Under the pieces are notes generated by a model. The model was not told where the DNA came from. It searched no databases and saw nothing but the letters and a program-made list of their open reading frames with translations. The position numbers and the translations under genes are program-made. From DALYDK01 sp964477125 (GTDB lineage: Bacteria; Patescibacteriota; Saccharimonadia; Saccharimonadales; CAIOMD01), in NCBI GenBank assembly GCA_964477125.1, contig CAYZCZ010000002.1, positions 1 through 64,000 on the forward strand: a stretch of 64,000 nt of DNA, written 5' to 3'. This document shows, in pieces, positions 8,431-16,730 of the stretch; position 1 is the stretch's first letter; each line of letters begins with the position of its first letter.

Positions 8431-9090
8431 TTATCTCTCGTATTTAGATAATTTTGTTAAAGTTTTTAAGGTATCAGACCAAAAGATAGTTTCAGTAACT
8501 ATTTTGATGTTATTTGGAATGGTAGTTTTTTTCGAGAGCAACATGGCATTAATTTGATTTTGGCTTACTTTACCACCAACGCAAACAAATATAACTTGTT
8601 CATTCTGAAGAATTTTATATCTTTTAACCTTAATATTTACAACTCCTTGCAAAGAAAATATATCTTGTGCATAAAATAAATCAATAACAACACCCTTATC
8701 ATCGTTCAAATATATGTAAAAATCTGATGTTACTCGGCCTGGTCTGATAATTTTATGCTCATGTATAGCAATCTCATGAAAAACTTTAGTCAATTCATAG
8801 AAAAAATTTTCCTCATCATCTTGTGAACGTCGAAAGGTTTTGCTTGCAATTTGCTGTCGATATTCTCCCTTTGTGTAATTATAAACGCCTTCAGGAAACA
8901 ATTTTCTCCTAACTGCGACCAATCCACCAAAAGTTCTTTGTATGGATCGAGAGGATGGTAGATAAGGATAAACATCAATTTCATGGGCGGTAGGCATTCT
9001 ACCAAATTCACTATTAAAAGAAAGGAAGCCTTCTCTAAGTTGCTCTTCAGTCCACTGTATTTGACTACCTTTCTTAGCTTCTCTGCGCAT
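8431..9090 (-). CDS. Putative nuclease with HNH-associated repeat-like N-terminus
   Basis: The N-terminal part resembles the homing-endonuclease-associated repeat: EEQLREGFLSFNSEFGRMPT, then LPSSRSIQRTFGGLVAVRRKLF. The C-terminal half has an acidic-beta/Lys pattern (DFYIYLNDDKGVVIDLFYAQ, then VNIKVKRYKIL) that could be a restriction-endonuclease-like core; that is inference. ATG 9090 (MRREAKKGSQ) is chosen over the longer form at 9135 because TATCAT lies 6 nt before it. A TGTTC-type repeat (9119-9135), also present in the gene-poor region beyond, overlaps its -35 position. It stands alone and converges on the ATPase gene. It may be a stand-alone homing or defence nuclease. Confidence 0.5.
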   Translation of the reverse strand: MRREAKKGSQIQWTEEQLREGFLSFNSEFGRMPTAHEIDVYPYLPSSRSIQRTFGGLVAVRRKLFPEGVYNYTKGEYRQQIASKTFRRSQDDEENFFYELTKVFHEIAIHEHKIIRPGRVTSDFYIYLNDDKGVVIDLFYAQDIFSLQGVVNIKVKRYKILQNEQVIFVCVGGKVSQNQINAMLLSKKTTIPNNIKIVTETIFWSDTLKTLTKLSKYER

Positions 9091-9118
9091 TGATGTATGA
9101 TAACATAATGTGAATACT

Positions 9119-9135
9119 GAACATTTTACGAACAT
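9119..9135. repeat. 17-bp repeat copy 1 (GAACATTTTACGAACAT)
   Basis: Identical to 9718-9734 and nearly identical to 9743-9758. Read on minus it holds two TGTTC half-sites 11 bp apart, about one helical turn. It sits at the -35 position of the putative nuclease gene, as an operator would. Confidence 0.55.
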
Positions 9136-9544
9136 TGTATTTGTGAATTGTATTATATTAGTTAATGTTATCTTATACGGTTGTGAGCTTGTCTAAACAC
9201 ATCTACTAGTTAATAAGTAGGTAGGCTTAATAAAATAATATTGCTAATAAAATTTAAATATAAAACTAGGCGAGTGCAAAAACTAAGAATTTGAGCCAAG
9301 AAAGCTTGGCAGAGTACTTCCCAAAAATTGTGATTCAATGTCGTCCAATATATCTTTTACGACATGTACTACAGTAATATAGTTGATTAACTACTCAACT
9401 ACATATAGGGGATTCTAGGAAAATAATCTATAAATAGCTAATTATAGTCCCTTGCAGGTACTGTGCTTCACAATAAACAATTCAATTGTTTATATTTAAA
9501 TGCCCAGCACTATCTATATGGGTTATACATTAGTAAATATAAAG

Positions 9545-9553
9545 TTATCCACA
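9545..9553 (+). promoter_or_regulatory. DnaA-box consensus TTATCCACA
   Basis: Perfect 9-bp match to TTATNCACA. Only one such box is in this gene-poor region and dnaA is not in the window, so a replication origin is not supported. Confidence 0.3.
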
Positions 9554-9717
9554 GATTAATTAATCCAATAACAGATTACCTTATGGGGTACATTTAAATA
9601 ATATTTTATTGTTAGCTACGCCCAACGGGGAGTGTTTGACAAATTCTTGTTTTATTATATTGTAATATTGTTTATCTGTTCTTTCCCCCGCAGGGCCTCA
9701 AAACTTACAAAAAATAT

Positions 9718-9758
9718 GAACATTTTACGAACATTATATGATGAACATATTACGAACA
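9718..9758. repeat. Tandem repeat copies 2 and 3 (GAACATWTTACGAACA)
   Basis: Copy 2 is 9718-9734 and copy 3 is 9743-9758, 25 bp apart. Each carries paired GAAC half-sites 11 bp apart. A minus-strand TATAAT lies between them. Likely a protein-binding array. Confidence 0.5.
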
Positions 9759-9829
9759 CCAATTATTTGATATTTTGCGATATTTGTTGATTTATATAGT
9801 TTTTTTAGCATCAACATCGCACCGTGCCC

Positions 9830-9862
9830 GCTAAGTTAGCATTATTTAAATTCTAACTTAGC
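9830..9862. other. Hairpin downstream of ftsQ
   Basis: Perfect 10-bp arms GCTAAGTTAG/CTAACTTAGC with a 13-nt loop and no T-run on either side. It is not a standard terminator, but it could protect the 3' end of the dcw transcript. Confidence 0.4.
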
Positions 9863-9974
9863 CTTAACTCCCCTCTCCCCTACCTGCTTTAAATTTTTAT
9901 TTTCCTGGCATTCCAATATATTAACAGAGGTCAACTATAGTCCCCACTCCTGTTAAACTGAAGCTTTTTTAATC

Positions 9975-10880
9975 TTATTTTACAAAAATTTTATCTGCGA
10001 GTCGTGCATCAATGTACTCAGATGGTTTAGCTCCAGATAACTTCTTAATAACAGCGCGATATGCGCCGTATTGTTGGTTAATTGTACTCGGATCAAGCAT
10101 AAACTTAATATAGTAGGTTCCTTCGGCAGAATTGGTAAAGTATACCTCCTGGGGTTGAAGAGGTATTTGCAAGGAGATGGTCTTAGTGTCTTTAGTAGCG
10201 CTTTGGAAAATCAACTTACGGATGGCTTCTGCTTGGTTTGGAGTAATAAATTGTTTTCCTTCTTCTAGTTTAATGCCACTTTTATTGCTGATGACTGGTA
10301 AATTTCTAGAGTTTGCTACTGATTCCCCAACAGGCAATAACACCCTTCCCCTTTCACTTAAAACATACTGTTCTGTATCTGTTTCGCTAAATATTGCCAT
10401 TGCCTTATCTGTATATATTTTTACATCTGGCCTATGCCCAATAAACGGTACACTTACCTGCACCACACTTGCTTCAGGCAAGGATTTTTTTATATCATTT
10501 TCGAGTTGATTTTTGTTAAGAGTGGGTTTTAATAAATTAAACCAGTTTTTTTGCAAAGCTTCATTTACCGCTTTGGAATATTCTACCTTTTGGCGATACT
10601 GTGTACCGGAAACTGTCACGCTAGCATCATTATTTAAGGTTATGGTATATATTGCAACCAAAGCTAATACCACCCCAATTAATATATATAGCCAGTTTTT
10701 AAATATAATTCGCAATCTTCTTTTAGATGTTTCTTTCTGATAATTCTTTTCTGTTTGCCTATCAAAGGTGTTTAATTTTTGGCTACTAGCAGTGTAGTAT
10801 GAATAAACTCTCTGCCTTTTTGAGCTATTATCCGTTTGGCGTTCTTCTTGTTTGGTGTTTTTTTTGCCAAATATTTTCAT
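9975..10880 (-). CDS. ftsQ: Cell division protein FtsQ/DivIB
   Basis: Bitopic divisome protein linking early and late division proteins. The basic, polar N-terminus (~70 residues) is followed by one membrane helix (WLYILIGVVLALVAIYTITL) and then a POTRA-like region (KNQLENDIKKSLPEASVVQVSVP) and FtsQ-type domain (AIFSETDTEQYVLSERGRVL). The length of 301 aa is normal. The start overlaps the murG stop (TAATG), implying translational coupling. It is the last gene of the local dcw cluster; ftsA and ftsZ do not follow. Confidence 0.85.
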   Translation of the reverse strand: MKIFGKKNTKQEERQTDNSSKRQRVYSYYTASSQKLNTFDRQTEKNYQKETSKRRLRIIFKNWLYILIGVVLALVAIYTITLNNDASVTVSGTQYRQKVEYSKAVNEALQKNWFNLLKPTLNKNQLENDIKKSLPEASVVQVSVPFIGHRPDVKIYTDKAMAIFSETDTEQYVLSERGRVLLPVGESVANSRNLPVISNKSGIKLEEGKQFITPNQAEAIRKLIFQSATKDTKTISLQIPLQPQEVYFTNSAEGTYYIKFMLDPSTINQQYGAYRAVIKKLSGAKPSEYIDARLADKIFVK

Positions 10881-12055
10881 TATTTGTTACCCGAACTTAA
10901 AATTATTTCAGCAAGTTCGGCCGAGGCTTTTGGATGTGCAAAATCTGATATGTTTTGACTTAAATTACTTAGTTGTTTGGCATTATTAATAACGTCATCT
11001 ATGATATAACCTAAGTATTTTGAGTCTTTATCAATTTCCAATTCCGTGACTACTAGACAAGCATTTTTCGAACTAAAAACCTTTGCATTAATTGATTGAT
11101 GACCACCGGTTAAAACAGGATTTGGCACAAGTATGGTTGGCGTTCCAACTATTGCTAGCTCGGCTAATGTAGTCGCTCCTGAGCGTGAGACAACCAAGTC
11201 GGAAGCGATAAAAATATCTGCTAAATTATCAAAGAATGGCTTAACTTCTACCTTGTCGTTAAGCAATTTATTACTAGCTACTTTGTGCTGTATTTCTTTG
11301 TATTGAGACTTACCGGTTGCCCAATAGATTTTTAAATTTTTATTTTTAGTGAGTATGTTGGGTAGACATTGTAAAAATGCATTATTCAGCCTAACAGCAC
11401 CTTGGCTCCCACCTACAATAGTTAATAATTTATCATTTGGTTTTACCCCAAGACCGATTTTAGCTTTATTAATAGATTTTCCCATAACACCTTTGATAAA
11501 GTCTTCACGAACTGGTACGCCAGTTTCTATAACCTTATTTATGGGGTAAAAATTTTTATATGTTTCAGCTGGCATAGCAACTGCCATTTTTTTTGCAAAC
11601 CTAGAAACAATCCTATTTGTTAAACCAGGTATTGCATCAGAATCATGGGTAACTATTGGTATCATCAACAGCCCAGCACTAATCCCAACAGGTAATCCAA
11701 CATATCCTCCTTTAACAAATACAGCATCAGGTCGCCAAAGAATTAACAAAAATAATGATTGCACTATACCTATAAACACATAAAATAAATCTCTAACATT
11801 GCGAAGTATTATACTGGGGTGAGCAATATACCATAAAAACCCACGACCATGGAACCGCCTAAATTTACCAGCTAATATACGGTGCTGTTTTGAAATATTT
11901 TGGTCTGAACCAACCATCTCTTTGGAAAATTTATCACCGAATTGACCAATATAGCGTATTTGGACGCTTGGATTTTGCCTGACTATTTCAGATACTACGG
12001 CGAGTAACGGTGTAACGTGGCCTGCCGTTCCTCCGCCAGTGACTATTATCTTCAC
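10880..12055 (-). CDS. murG: UDP-GlcNAc transferase MurG
   Basis: Adds GlcNAc to lipid I to make lipid II at the inner face of the membrane. Motifs: the N-terminal loop VTGGGTAGHVTP, VFVKGGYVGLP (~residue 100), VVGGSQGA (~215) and the sugar-nucleotide site SRSGATTLAELAIVGTP with PNPVLTGGHQ (~290-320). GTG 12055 is chosen since it gives the canonical MKIIVTGGGTAGH and has AAAGGG six bases upstream; ATG 12070 would add five residues. It overlaps the end of ftsW by 68 nt and the start of ftsQ by 1 nt. Confidence 0.95.
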   Translation of the reverse strand: MKIIVTGGGTAGHVTPLLAVVSEIVRQNPSVQIRYIGQFGDKFSKEMVGSDQNISKQHRILAGKFRRFHGRGFLWYIAHPSIILRNVRDLFYVFIGIVQSLFLLILWRPDAVFVKGGYVGLPVGISAGLLMIPIVTHDSDAIPGLTNRIVSRFAKKMAVAMPAETYKNFYPINKVIETGVPVREDFIKGVMGKSINKAKIGLGVKPNDKLLTIVGGSQGAVRLNNAFLQCLPNILTKNKNLKIYWATGKSQYKEIQHKVASNKLLNDKVEVKPFFDNLADIFIASDLVVSRSGATTLAELAIVGTPTILVPNPVLTGGHQSINAKVFSSKNACLVVTELEIDKDSKYLGYIIDDVINNAKQLSNLSQNISDFAHPKASAELAEIILSSGNK

Positions 12056-13235
12056 TATTAGCCCTTTCATTACTTGATGTAAAATTCGCCTTACGGATAC
12101 TAGTATAGGCAGAAATATGAAAAACTAACCCTAGGGCAGCCATAGCAAAAATGAGGCTAGTGCCTCCATAGCTTACAAATGGCAGGGTAATCCCCTTTAA
12201 TGGCAACAATCCAACCATGGCAGCAATATTAATAAAAGATTGGACCCCTAGCCAAGTAAACACTCCTACACATATCAGTTGGGTCTGAAGATTTGGCGCT
12301 CTTTGCATGATGTTCAGTATTCTTATTAGTAGAGCCCCAAGCACACTTATTAGTGCTACAACACCTATAAAACCAAATTTCTCGGCAAATATTGCAAATA
12401 TAGAGTCATTTTCCGCTTCGGGCAAATAGCCGTAGGCCTGGATACTTTTTCCCAATCCAAGACCCACTACCCCGCCGGAACCGACAGCTATTAAGGCTTG
12501 GCAAGCATGGTAACCAACGTTGGCACAATCACGCTCAGGGTTCATAAAAGTCATTAAACGATCACGCCTATATGGAGTTGAGGATATAGCCAAACCAACC
12601 AATACAAAACCAGCTAGCACAATTAGTAGCAACCTCTTCATTGGAAACCCTGCCACAAAGGCCATGACGGCTGATATTACAGCCAAAACTACTGCAGAGC
12701 CTAAATCACGCTGTAAAATAACTACTACAAATGCAAATAATGCGCCAATTACAAACAAAGGCCGAAGTGCTTTTATATCTGTTAATTTTCCCCGTTGTAC
12801 CAAGTCAGCAAAAAAACCTGCAAGTACTACAATTAGTACAAATTTCACAAGCTCTACGGGTTGAAAAGACAGAAAACCTACCTGAATCCACCTATTGGCA
12901 ATACCACCGAAAGCAATTGTGGCCAACGACAATACAAATGCAATTGCTAACAATGGTTTTTGAGCTCTTTGCCAAAAGTTCATAGATATCTTAGAAACTA
13001 CGAAGAAAGCTAGTATACCCATAACTATGGCGACAAATTGCCTGCCCACAAAATAATTGTCACTAACATCGCCACCTTGTGCGGCCAATGCCGGACTAAT
13101 TGAATACATTACTACTAAGCCTGCCCCTAACAATATTGTAGCCAAAACAATCAATACATAATCAGGTCTGTGCTTTCTTATATATTGGCTATTTGCTGTT
13201 TGGTTGTTATTAACTTGAAGCAGAGGTCTGCTCAT
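11988..13235 (-). CDS. ftsW: SEDS peptidoglycan polymerase FtsW
   Basis: Integral membrane glycosyltransferase that polymerises lipid II with its partner PBP (ftsI in the same cluster). About ten membrane segments are visible. Characteristic stretches are RWIQVGFLSFQPVELVKF, RDLGSAVVL, GSGGVVGLGLGKS, YGYLPEAENDSIFAIFAEKFGF and LPFVSYGGTSLI. The start is ATG 13235 in an ATGA overlap with the mraY stop, giving MSRPLLQVNNN; an earlier in-frame start at 13301 lies inside mraY and is unlikely. The length of 415 aa is typical. Confidence 0.95.
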   Translation of the reverse strand: MSRPLLQVNNNQTANSQYIRKHRPDYVLIVLATILLGAGLVVMYSISPALAAQGGDVSDNYFVGRQFVAIVMGILAFFVVSKISMNFWQRAQKPLLAIAFVLSLATIAFGGIANRWIQVGFLSFQPVELVKFVLIVVLAGFFADLVQRGKLTDIKALRPLFVIGALFAFVVVILQRDLGSAVVLAVISAVMAFVAGFPMKRLLLIVLAGFVLVGLAISSTPYRRDRLMTFMNPERDCANVGYHACQALIAVGSGGVVGLGLGKSIQAYGYLPEAENDSIFAIFAEKFGFIGVVALISVLGALLIRILNIMQRAPNLQTQLICVGVFTWLGVQSFINIAAMVGLLPLKGITLPFVSYGGTSLIFAMAALGLVFHISAYTSIRKANFTSSNERANSEDNSHWRRNGRPRYTVTRRSI

Positions 13236-14275
13236 GAAATAAAGCCCCCAATTATGGCCAGTACAAGCCCTACAACTGCCATTACCTGCCCAATTACCCA
13301 AAATCTCATGGTCACTTTAGTTTCGGGCCAACCAATTGCTTCAAAATGATGATGAACCGGTGATATTCTAAAAATCTTTTTTCCGTGCCTAGTTTTTTTA
13401 GAAATAGTTTGAATAATAACTGAGCCGGCTTCGGCCACAAAAACAAAGCCAATGACAGGCAATAAAATCAAGGTATCGGTAATCATTGCCACTACGCCTA
13501 AAGCCATGCCAAGCGAAAAGCTACCTACATCCCCCATAAAAAACCTCGCAGGATATATATTGAACCAGACATATGCTAGTAACGAGCCTACTACAGTCAT
13601 ACAAAATGCTGCCACGCCGTATCTACCTTGCAATAAGGCAATGACCGCATAAGCGGCAAAAGATGTAGCCAGTAAACCACCAGCCAAACCATCAAGGCCA
13701 TCTGATATGTTTACTGCATTTGCCGTAGAAATTACTACTAGCATAAATAACGGTACTATAAGCCAGCCTATAGCTAAGTCACCTAAACCAGGAATATAAA
13801 AGGAAGTAACATCTAATTTGTCGAAGAACCACCATCCACAAACTAAAGCGACACCAGCTATTAGCATAAATTTTAGTTTACTTCTAAGCCCTGCCACTCC
13901 GCTTCCGTCACCTTTTATATTGATGTAGTCGTCAATTAGGCCAACAATGCCAGCCCCAATCATTGCTGCAAGCGGAAGCCAAGTTTGCTCACGGGACAAA
14001 TTAAATAATAAGGTAGTTATGCCTACCCCTATCAGCATTATTAAACCAGCCATGGTAGGAATATTTCGCCTATGTTTGGCAGCATGGAGCTTTTGAAATT
14101 CTGTAGCTTTTTCACCAGTAAGCGTAGTAGTACGAGGCTTTTTCCACCACTTATATTTATAGGCAATTGCGGTGTACATTGGGGTTATAAGCATACTTAT
14201 GAAAAACGCTATCAGCCCTACCAGAAAAATGTTCTCTATTGCGCTTGTCTGGTCGACGATATTAATTGTGGTCAT
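13232..14275 (-). CDS. mraY: Phospho-MurNAc-pentapeptide transferase MraY
   Basis: Transfers phospho-MurNAc-pentapeptide to undecaprenyl phosphate, making lipid I. Ten-helix membrane enzyme with the expected motifs: LIDDYINIKGDGSGVAG (~residue 112), NAVNISDGLDGLAGG, the catalytic FMGDVGSFSLG and the SPVHHHFEAIGWPETKVTMRFW loop. The 347-aa length is normal. AAGGAA lies seven bases before ATG 14275. The gene stops at TGA inside an ATGA overlap with ftsW. An extended -10 (TGGTATACT, 14321-14329) upstream may give it its own promoter. Confidence 0.97.
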   Translation of the reverse strand: MTTINIVDQTSAIENIFLVGLIAFFISMLITPMYTAIAYKYKWWKKPRTTTLTGEKATEFQKLHAAKHRRNIPTMAGLIMLIGVGITTLLFNLSREQTWLPLAAMIGAGIVGLIDDYINIKGDGSGVAGLRSKLKFMLIAGVALVCGWWFFDKLDVTSFYIPGLGDLAIGWLIVPLFMLVVISTANAVNISDGLDGLAGGLLATSFAAYAVIALLQGRYGVAAFCMTVVGSLLAYVWFNIYPARFFMGDVGSFSLGMALGVVAMITDTLILLPVIGFVFVAEAGSVIIQTISKKTRHGKKIFRISPVHHHFEAIGWPETKVTMRFWVIGQVMAVVGLVLAIIGGFIS

Positions 14276-14320
14276 GAATATTCCTTATTAAGCTATTTCT
14301 TTTAGATATTTATAGTGTTT

Positions 14321-14329
14321 AGTATACCA
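14321..14329 (-). promoter_or_regulatory. Extended -10 upstream of mraY
   Basis: Minus-strand TGGTATACT (TATACT at 14321-14326) in the 123-bp gap between ftsI and mraY. No good -35, as expected for an extended -10 promoter. It would start the mraY-ftsW-murG-ftsQ part of the cluster. Confidence 0.45.
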
Positions 14330-14398
14330 TTTTCACCGTATTTCATCGAGTTTACATTAATACTTTTTATGATGACGTTAATCAGTAAAACAATATAC

Positions 14399-16165
14399 CT
14401 ATTTTTTAGGTTGTATCGTATAGCTATCTATAAGCTTATTGCTAATTTGTGTCCAGGTCGTGGCTGCCTCAGAGCTAGCAAACCTTGCGCTTTTTGGCTC
14501 ATCTAACCTTACTAACAATATGTATGTTTTATTATCTCCAGATATAAAACCAACATAAACACCGTTATATGCATCTTTTTTATATTGCCCATTACTATCA
14601 GCAATTTCTGCGGTTCCTGTTTTGGCTCCTAGTTCGTACCCTGCTCTAACTGCATCTTTATTATTTTTTTCTAAAGCGGTTTTTAAAATATTTTTAATAT
14701 CAGCACTCACCTGTGGGGTAATGGCACCATTTGACACAACTTTAGGGCTATTATTAGCTTCACCTACAGATTTTACTAACGTTGGCTTATAAACTGTGCC
14801 CCCATTGACTAAAGTGGCATAAGAAGAGGCTAGCTGTATCGGCGTTACACTCAAACCTTGACCGAACGACATGTTTGCATATCTAACCCTAGAACCATAA
14901 CCCTCGTTTGGCCCAATAACAGAACCAGGGCTTTCACCTGTTTGCTCTATCCCAGTAATTTCGTTGAATTTAAAGTGTTTAGTTAAATAGTCATGCCAAG
15001 TGGTTCTAGCTTTATCTGTAATATCCCCACCACCAAGTGACTTTAATATGAAAACAGCCCCTGTATTTAACGATTTAGTAATAATGTCTTGCATGCTCAT
15101 AGTCATAGCCCCCCAAGGGTAAGAATTACCTATCTTTCTGTCGTCTACCTGGACACTCATGCTATCGTAGAATGTACTAGCGGTATTTAGAGTGCCCTCA
15201 TTAAACGCTGTAGACAGCATAATAGGCTTCAATACTGAGCCGGGTTCCCAAGCACCAGTTACTGCTAGGTTATTAAAAACTCCACCGTCTTTAACAGTTT
15301 GATATTCCCATGGGTTGTATGTTGGCAAATTAGCCATAGCTTTGACTTCCCCAGTATTAGCATCAATCATAACTGCGGTAGCTTTATCTGCTTTAGTCCT
15401 AGTTATTGCATCCGCCAAAGCATCTTCAGTAATTTTTTGCATACCGATATCAATAGTTAGTTTTAGGTCTTTTCCGTTTTCTGGTTTAGTTTGAATATTG
15501 TCATTATTAACTGCTAGTGGCACACCATTAACATCTGTCACCGCCTTTAGCTGGCCTGTTTTACCTGATAAATCTTTATTTAGCGAGCCTTCGACGCCAT
15601 ATTGCCCTACCTGATCATCATTCACAAATCCTAATACCTGCGATGCGAACTGCCCCTGGGGGTAAGTTCTGGTGTCAACTTGCCTAGCGCCAACGCCTTT
15701 CAATTTTAACTCTTTCACCCTAGCTTGCTGATCCTTAGTTACTTTTTTGGCTACAATTGCGTACCTGCTATCATTATCTGAAATAATGTCATAAATTTGT
15801 TTGCTATCAATACCAAGTGCCTCTGACAATTTTTTGGAAGAACTCTTTGGATCTTCAATAAATTTAGGGTCTACATATACTTCGTATCGTTCTTCGTTTA
15901 ATACAATTGGTACTTGCTTATCACCATCCATGGCATAAATAAGACCCCGCTTCGACGGAATTTGATACTTTTTAATATGCTCTGCCAAGGCCTGAGCTTG
16001 ATAGTAATCATGCCTAATGATTTGTACGTAAAACAGACGCCCAATTAGCAAAAAGCCAGCCAAAAACAAAAAAAATCTTAACGAATTCGCCCGATTAAAA
16101 ATCTTTTCAGACTGACCGGTTTGTGAAGCATTTTTTTTGTTTCTGTTTAGCTGTATATTTCTCAT
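14399..16165 (-). CDS. ftsI: Peptidoglycan transpeptidase FtsI/PBP2-like
   Basis: Class B penicillin-binding protein that cross-links septal peptidoglycan. One N-terminal membrane helix (FFLFLAGFLLIGRLFYVQII), then a PBP dimerisation domain. The transpeptidase has all three motifs: SxxK in PGSVLKPIML (~residue 310), SxN in TKSLNTGAV (~370) and KTG in GAKTGTAEIAD (~510). No PASTA domain. ATG 16165 is preferred over TTG 16171. A TGGTATAAT extended -10 (TATAAT 16177-16182) ends 11 nt before it, so the gene appears to have its own promoter inside the dcw cluster. Confidence 0.93.
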   Translation of the reverse strand: MRNIQLNRNKKNASQTGQSEKIFNRANSLRFFLFLAGFLLIGRLFYVQIIRHDYYQAQALAEHIKKYQIPSKRGLIYAMDGDKQVPIVLNEERYEVYVDPKFIEDPKSSSKKLSEALGIDSKQIYDIISDNDSRYAIVAKKVTKDQQARVKELKLKGVGARQVDTRTYPQGQFASQVLGFVNDDQVGQYGVEGSLNKDLSGKTGQLKAVTDVNGVPLAVNNDNIQTKPENGKDLKLTIDIGMQKITEDALADAITRTKADKATAVMIDANTGEVKAMANLPTYNPWEYQTVKDGGVFNNLAVTGAWEPGSVLKPIMLSTAFNEGTLNTASTFYDSMSVQVDDRKIGNSYPWGAMTMSMQDIITKSLNTGAVFILKSLGGGDITDKARTTWHDYLTKHFKFNEITGIEQTGESPGSVIGPNEGYGSRVRYANMSFGQGLSVTPIQLASSYATLVNGGTVYKPTLVKSVGEANNSPKVVSNGAITPQVSADIKNILKTALEKNNKDAVRAGYELGAKTGTAEIADSNGQYKKDAYNGVYVGFISGDNKTYILLVRLDEPKSARFASSEAATTWTQISNKLIDSYTIQPKK

Positions 16166-16176
16166 CAACAAGCTAT

Positions 16177-16182
16177 ATTATA
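16177..16182 (-). promoter_or_regulatory. -10 box of ftsI
   Basis: TATAAT with upstream TGG (extended -10), ending 11 nt before ATG 16165. The mRNA leader would be only a few bases long. Confidence 0.5.
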
Positions 16183-16247
16183 CCATTTGTTGGATGGTAG
16201 GTTATAAATGTTGGGGAATGGATTGCTAAAATTATATAGCTTTATAG

Positions 16248-16595
16248 CTAATTATTTACGTAGGCGGTTGGTTTAGTATCTACCATATTCTTGGCAGTCT
16301 GACTGTTTTTAACTCTGTCTAAACTTTGTAAGCGTACTGCATCTACCTCTAAACTAGCCTGCTCTTCTTTGAGGCTTGTCTGTTTATTACTTAAATCGCT
16401 AAGTTGATACCCCAAAGCATTTGTTTTAGTAACTTGTGTTAAATATAGTAAACCAAGCAAGCACGCAACAAGTATAAGCACAATTATATTAGAAATTGGC
16501 CCTAATGATGGCCGTGTTGTGCTAACACTTACGACGTTCCTGTTGCGTTGGTACGCACTGGCACGAGATAAAGATACATTTTTTCCGTATGTCAT
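16248..16595 (-). CDS. ftsL: FtsL-like division protein
   Basis: Small bitopic protein between rsmH and ftsI, the usual place of ftsL. It has a ~30-residue basic N-terminus, one membrane helix (IVLILVACLLGLLYLTQV) and a leucine-zipper-like coiled coil (LSDLSNKQTSLKEEQASLEVDAVRLQSLDRV), then a short tail. At 115 aa it is the expected size. Sequence conservation in FtsL is low; the call rests on topology and position. Confidence 0.75.
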   Translation of the reverse strand: MTYGKNVSLSRASAYQRNRNVVSVSTTRPSLGPISNIIVLILVACLLGLLYLTQVTKTNALGYQLSDLSNKQTSLKEEQASLEVDAVRLQSLDRVKNSQTAKNMVDTKPTAYVNN

Positions 16596-16627
16596 ATTTT
16601 TTCTTTTTGTTTATTTTTGTCTTGGTT

Positions 16628-16663
16628 TCTGTTCTACTATTGCCGAAACAATAGTAGAACAGA
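16628..16663. other. 15-bp hairpin between rsmH and ftsL
   Basis: Perfect arms TCTGTTCTACTATTG / CAATAGTAGAACAGA with a 6-nt loop, in the 135-bp gap between rsmH and ftsL. There is no T-run, so it is not a typical terminator. It could be an attenuator, an RNase processing site or a dyad operator inside the dcw operon. Confidence 0.6.
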
Positions 16664-16730
16664 GTGGCGTTGCTTTACAGTACGTGTACTTGTACCTTGT
16701 GGGCAACAGACCGACCAGTGATTTTAATTC

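Larger units (their letters stand above)
9136..9974. other. 839-bp AT-rich region without a recognisable gene
   Basis: No supported ORF on either strand. It holds hairpins GCCAAG/CTTGGC (9295-9310), TAGTTGA/TCAACTA (near 9380-9401), ATAAACAAT/ATTGTTTAT (near 9473-9493) and GCTAAGTTAG/CTAACTTAGC (9830-9862); a perfect DnaA box TTATCCACA (9545-9553); and two copies of a 16-17-bp repeat (9718-9734, 9743-9758). It lies behind ftsQ, where ftsA-ftsZ often follow in other bacteria. Function unknown. Confidence 0.6.

Noticed and set aside
9119..9758. LexA/SOS boxes
   Set aside because: The half-sites are direct (GAAC...GAAC), not the inverted GAAC...GTTC of Gram-positive SOS boxes.
9136..9974. Chromosomal origin (oriC)
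   Set aside because: Only one DnaA box, no dnaA or dnaN nearby, and local gene direction is convergent rather than divergent.
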